A stretch of 8,221 bases of DNA, from assembly GCA_046597185.1 (NCBI GenBank), contig JBKJLF010000666.1, positions 1-8,221 on the forward strand, in the 5' to 3' direction. Both the position numbers and the translations under genes were made by a program. How positions within the stretch are numbered: position 1 is the first letter of the stretch; every line of letters starts with the position of its first letter. This DNA comes from CAMBDR01 sp046597185. Its GTDB lineage: Bacteria > Pseudomonadota > Gammaproteobacteria > Burkholderiales > Burkholderiaceae_D. The notes beneath the pieces are model-generated. The model had not been told where the DNA came from. It ran no database searches and saw nothing but the letters and a program-made list of their open reading frames with translations. Positions 5,828 through 8,221 of this stretch are shown here, piece after piece.

Positions 5828-6835
5828 TCATTTCGAAAGAATCTGAAACATTTTTCGCGGAAAGCCGGTTTCGTCAGGAAAGCCCATTGCGGCATAAGAA
5901 CATGCGGTCAGTGTTGGCTTTGCATCGATCAAGTCGGCAACATGATGCAGCCATTGCGAATTGGGGCCAATTTTTTTAATCAAAAACCAAATGATGGCGA
6001 TCAAACCGAAAACTCTTTCCCGTGCGTTTGTGCTAAGCGTGAGGCTGGAAAAATATTGGTCGTTGGCAATGATGGGTAGGGGGGCATTGCTTTTTTGATT
6101 CCAGATGCGGGTATGATGCGAACAGCGATTTCTGATGGTATTGATTTCCTGTAGCCACTCTTTTAATATTTTTGGGTTTGAAACACCCAAGCGGGCAGCA
6201 ATGCGATTTTGATGTTTTCGATTGAGCATGTCGAAATACTTGGACATCAAGCCGAAATCCCACGCTTCAATCACGACCCAAAACGGCATTGCTTTATGAT
6301 TGTCTCTGTGCCACACAATGCAGTCCTCACGGCTCCGCGCGATTTGAAGTGTGTGTTTTTGCAGCCATTCATCCCAAGTATTTCTTCTGGCCCCGTGCTT
6401 ATCGACCCAATCCTGCGTGTTCCTTGGATTGATTAATTGCGGATTTTGATACCCCAAGGGGTCGTGAAAGCCGACCTCATGCGCGATAATTGAGCGGACA
6501 TGCACTTCTATCCGTTCGATGGCATCAAGCATCAGTTGCCGAAGTTTTTTATCAAACAGGTATAGTTCAATGACGCATTGAAACTGGGTGTTTGGTTGAA
6601 AGTTCTCGTCGCGCGCAGGTCTTTGGGTGCGTTGATCGATCACGACCTGCGCTGCTGAATTCCTTTTGATTTTTCTGCATGGGTACCAAAACCCGCTTAA
6701 TCTATAGTAGCCGATTTGGGCCAGCTTTCTCTCTGCATGGTGGCGGTCGGCGATGACCATGCCTCTGCTTTCCAGCAAGGCCACTAACGCAGCGTAGTCC
6801 AGAAACGGTTTGGATTGAACGAGTGTTTTTGACAT
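5828..6835 (-). CDS. Abi_2-family abortive-infection protein (AbiD/AbiF-like)
   Basis: From the ATG at 6835 the protein has 335 residues, normal for the family. An upstream ATG at 6889 adds 18 residues (MCYVWVFFCARKN...) that look unlike coding sequence and would read through a palindrome; neither start has a clear ribosome-binding site. Family marks: a helical N-terminus ending in AERKLAQIGYYRLSGFWYP, then LMLDAIERIEVHVRSIIAHE, then a C-terminal IRNRCSHHTRIWN. The last is an R-x4-H motif (about residues 235-240) of the HEPN ribonuclease superfamily, and the central RSIIAH is a similar spacing. Known members arrest phage growth by killing or stalling the infected cell, and RNA cleavage is the proposed activity. 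The gene is alone, faces the transketolase relic, and appears intact. Confidence 0.9.
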   Translation of the reverse strand: MSKTLVQSKPFLDYAALVALLESRGMVIADRHHAERKLAQIGYYRLSGFWYPCRKIKRNSAAQVVIDQRTQRPARDENFQPNTQFQCVIELYLFDKKLRQLMLDAIERIEVHVRSIIAHEVGFHDPLGYQNPQLINPRNTQDWVDKHGARRNTWDEWLQKHTLQIARSREDCIVWHRDNHKAMPFWVVIEAWDFGLMSKYFDMLNRKHQNRIAARLGVSNPKILKEWLQEINTIRNRCSHHTRIWNQKSNAPLPIIANDQYFSSLTLSTNARERVFGLIAIIWFLIKKIGPNSQWLHHVADLIDAKPTLTACSYAAMGFPDETGFPRKMFQILSK

Positions 6836-6851
6836 GGCGTTGAAATATTGA

Positions 6852-6869
6852 TTTTTGCGTGCGCAAAAA
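6852..6869. promoter_or_regulatory. 18-bp palindrome upstream of the abi gene
   Basis: TTTTTGCG-TG-CGCAAAAA is a perfect 8-bp inverted repeat with a 2-bp centre, 17 bp upstream of the abi start codon. The tiny loop favours a protein-binding operator over an RNA hairpin. A homodimeric repressor is the simplest partner; no regulator gene lies next to it. Confidence 0.5.
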
Positions 6870-6963
6870 AAGACCCAAACATAACACAAAACAAGTTCGT
6901 GCCAGAGGTTTGGGCGCTGTTCTGAACAATATACAGTAATTCATCGGGATTAGCAAATACTGA

Positions 6964-7056
6964 ATGGCACAGGATTTATTACGTTCGATGCTTATGTCGC
7001 GTTCAGAAAAAACCAATAAGGGGGGGGCGCACTGCAACTCACCAATGAAATTTTAA
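6964..7056 (+). other. Short ORF running into a G8 tract
   Basis: ATG 6964 opens 30 codons (MAQDLLRSMLMSRSEKTNK...), crosses eight consecutive G (7020-7027) and ends at 7056. One extra G in the tract would join it to the cysteine-motif frame starting at 7029. Whether the upstream part is coding is unclear: it resembles nothing I know and has only a weak ribosome-binding site. Confidence 0.25.
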
Positions 7057-7221
7057 CGACGGGTTCAAGTAATGTAGTTGAGCAAATCACCGCCAGTATT
7101 CAAGCCACTCAATGTGCTTGTGCTATTCGCAACCCACAAGGCAATTGTTGTTTAGGCAACCGTGCGGCAAGTTGTCAAGCGGTTGCAGGCAGAACTACGC
7201 AACCTAACTGACGCCATGTGA
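7020..7221 (+). pseudogene. Small cysteine-motif protein gene, frameshifted
   Basis: The frame open from 7020 reads ALQLTNEILTTGSSNVVEQI, then QCACAIRNPQGNCCLGN. At 7161 an extra C shifts the frame; the next frame continues VRQVVKRLQAELRNLTDAM and a stop (7219-7221), which is the natural helical follow-on of CCLGN. The motif C-x-C-x8-C-C-L-G (NPxGxCCLG) suggests metal or iron-sulfur binding, but I cannot name the family. No ATG exists in frame upstream: a TAA at 7017 precedes the G8 tract, so a second lesion or a length change in the tract lies at the 5' end. Apart from these lesions it looks like a once-real protein of roughly 65-85 residues. The stop abuts the IS91-type fragment. Confidence 0.5.
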
Positions 7222-7333
7222 GTTCATCGCCAAGATCGCCGCGCTCGTGCCTCCACCACGCACGCACCGCCATCGTTACTTTGGCGTGTTAGCACCAAAT
7301 TCACCCTTGAGAGCAGCCGTCACCGCCATGGCA
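7220..7333 (+). mobile_element. IS91-family (Y2 transposase) internal fragment
   Basis: The frame reads EFIAKIAALVPPPRTHRHRY followed by FGVLAPNSPLRAAVTAMA, a hallmark stretch of IS91-type HUH (Y2) transposases, which move by a rolling-circle-like mechanism. It represents about 40 of an expected 400 or more residues. The zinc-binding N-terminus and the catalytic tyrosines are not here. It begins at the stop of the cysteine-motif gene and ends about 55 bp before the end of higA, so an IS91 event may have brought these genes together. The frame remains open into higA antisense, but homology does not. Confidence 0.75.
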
Positions 7334-7386
7334 CCAATGCCAGTGATTTCTCCTCCTCACGCCGATGCCTGCGGTGGAGCCGCAGA

Positions 7387-7662
7387 TTACGCCGCGATAC
7401 GCTCAATCTTCGGTCGCTTTACCTTACCTGCTTTGTGTAAATCATATTGCAGTTGCATTCCAGCCCACAATTCAGGGCTGGTGCCAAAGGCGGAACCAAG
7501 GCGATACGCCATGTCAGGAGAAATCCCCGAAGCACCGGTAACGATTCGTTGAAGCGTAACGCGACCAACGCCAAGGCGGGTGGCAGCGTCTGTCACGGTT
7601 ACGTCACCCAAGTACTCTCTTAATACCTCGCCAGGGTGTGGCGGGTTATGCATACGAGTCAT
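7387..7662 (-). CDS. higA: HigA-family antitoxin
   Basis: The 91-residue protein opens MTRMHNPPHPGEVLREYL, the standard HigA start, and continues with a helix-turn-helix (TVTDAATRLGVGRVTLQRIV, then GISPDMAYRLGSAFG) of the XRE type and the family's PELWAGMQLQYDLHKA tail. HigA binds and neutralises HigB and represses its own operon. GGGAGG (7668-7673) sits 5 bases before ATG 7662, a strong ribosome-binding site. It follows higB by 17 bp, the toxin-first order typical of higBA. This separate strong site may keep antitoxin in excess of toxin, whose own start lacks a clear one (inference). Complete and intact. Confidence 0.95.
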   Translation of the reverse strand: MTRMHNPPHPGEVLREYLGDVTVTDAATRLGVGRVTLQRIVTGASGISPDMAYRLGSAFGTSPELWAGMQLQYDLHKAGKVKRPKIERIAA

Positions 7663-7679
7663 ATAAACCTCCCAAAAAA

Positions 7680-7958
7680 TCAGTGATAATCGCGATAATC
7701 AACAAGAATCGCGTCAGTACCATTAAAAGCGAAAATCATTCGCCAGTTACCATTGACCGTAATCGCCCAGTGTCCTTTCAGATCACCCTTCAACGGGTGC
7801 AGTCCCCAGGAAGGGGCAGACAAGTCCTCCGGCTTTATAGCTTGATCCAAAGCAGCAAGTTGAAGCCGCAACTTAGCGGCGTGTGCAGCTTGAATGCCTG
7901 CTTTGCTTCCAGTTTCAAAAAAGCGTTGCAGTCCTTTGTGTCGAAAGTCTTTTATCAT
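7680..7958 (-). CDS. higB: HigB-family toxin (RelE/ParE superfamily)
   Basis: The 92-residue protein matches HigB over its whole length: start MIKDFRHKGLQRFFETGSKA, middle KLRLQLAALDQA, and the RelE-fold C-terminal block GHWAITVNGNWRMIFAFNG ending LVDYRDYH. HigB proteins cleave mRNA in the translating ribosome; the C-terminal Arg, Tyr/His-rich end is consistent with an active enzyme. It is the first gene of the operon with higA. The start at 7958 matches the family, but no ribosome-binding site precedes it, and the predicted -10 box ends two bases before it, suggesting leaderless or very short-leader translation. Intact. Confidence 0.95.
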   Translation of the reverse strand: MIKDFRHKGLQRFFETGSKAGIQAAHAAKLRLQLAALDQAIKPEDLSAPSWGLHPLKGDLKGHWAITVNGNWRMIFAFNGTDAILVDYRDYH

Positions 7959-7960
7959 GG

Positions 7961-7989
7961 ATTTTAGTGTAGCGTGTATCGATACTCAA
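7961..7989 (-). promoter_or_regulatory. Predicted higBA promoter with palindromic operator
   Basis: On the minus strand, TTGAGT (7984-7989), a 17-bp spacer and TAAAAT (7961-7966) fit sigma-70 (4/6 and 5/6 matches). A perfect 10-bp palindrome, GTATCGATAC (7976-7985), lies at the -35 end of the spacer, a good place for HigA autorepression. An overlapping alternative is TTGCAT/TACACT. Either puts transcription start within a few bases of the higB ATG. Confidence 0.5.
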
Positions 7990-8120
7990 TGCAAGGGCCA
8001 ACTTACCCGTGTTTTCAATAATGCCAACAGCCAAGCCGCATACATCCCGAATCAGGACAAAACCAACGCGAGCAAGCGCCGATCACATAAGCAATTTAAC
8101 ACTAAGCACAAACTGAATCC

Positions 8121-8219
8121 CTACGCAAAAACCTGCGCCAGCTCGGCGTAGTTTTTCAAAATCCCATCTGTTGCCACCAACCAATTACCCGCAAAATCGC
8201 CAAGCAGATCATCGGGCAG
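8121..8219 (-). CDS. C-terminus of unidentified protein (5' end outside window)
   Basis: The minus-strand frame is open from the right edge and ends at TAG (8121-8123). The 32 visible residues are LPDDLLGDFAGNWLVATDGI followed by LKNYAELAQVFA. They look like a genuine folded C-terminus (mixed hydrophobic and acidic, no low complexity), but I do not recognise the family. It is transcribed toward higBA and ends about 130 bp before the predicted higBA promoter; no clear terminator lies between. Confidence 0.5.
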   Translation of the reverse strand: MPDDLLGDFAGNWLVATDGILKNYAELAQVFA

Positions 8220-8221
8220 TG

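Noticed and set aside
6922..6936. LexA-like box (CTG...CAG, with ACTGTATATT on the minus strand) upstream of the abi gene
   Set aside because: Spacing between CTG and CAG is 9 bases, not the 10 of the SOS box, and it is about 90 bp from the start codon.
7334..7552. Continuation of the IS91-type frame toward 7552
   Set aside because: After about 7333 the translation loses similarity and from 7387 it is antisense to higA.

Overview
The window looks like an accessory, partly decayed stretch of a proteobacterial chromosome, most likely a betaproteobacterium of the Nitrosomonadales/Gallionellaceae kind. This is an inference from moderate GC, a KaiC-like ATPase, duplicated PRC-barrel proteins, a transketolase remnant and a REP-like CATTCCCGC hairpin; no rRNA or other lineage marker is present. 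About half of it is intact genes. The rest is gene fragments, transposase relics and repeats.

Left part (1-1506): the 3' end of a two-domain KaiC-type ATPase gene, already open at the window edge, followed closely by a stand-alone CheB methylesterase domain. The two probably form a sensory/regulatory unit. Positions 1507-1922 hold a transposase N-terminal fragment (IS1182/DUF772 type) and about 220 bp with no recognisable gene.

Middle (1923-3866): two copies of a 158-bp imperfect direct repeat (1923-2080 and 3709-3866) bracket a module with two intact PhnB-type VOC genes. Between the VOC genes lie short relics of a glutathione S-transferase, possibly an alpha/beta hydrolase, a third VOC protein and a SnoaL/DUF4440 protein. 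The left edge of the second repeat supplies the last codons and stop of the second VOC gene, so the repeat boundary is a real recombination edge.

Positions 3867-4322 are gene-poor. A duplicated PRC-barrel gene follows (4323-5150), then a five-unit 11-bp tandem repeat running straight into a frameshifted internal piece of transketolase (5229-5553). Next come a strong-looking promoter with a dyad but no clear gene (5571-5598) and a REP-like hairpin (5675-5699).

Right part (5828-8221): defence and addiction genes among relics. On the minus strand there is an Abi_2-family (AbiD/AbiF-like, HEPN) abortive-infection gene with an 18-bp palindrome just upstream. On the plus strand there is a small cysteine-motif gene broken by a frameshift and by a G8 tract at its 5' end, abutting an IS91-type transposase fragment. 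A complete higBA toxin-antitoxin operon (minus strand) has a palindrome inside its predicted promoter. The window ends in the C-terminus of an unidentified minus-strand gene. I see no tRNA, rRNA or CRISPR array. The best candidates for something undescribed are the 158-bp repeat that bounds the VOC module and the KaiC-CheB pair.
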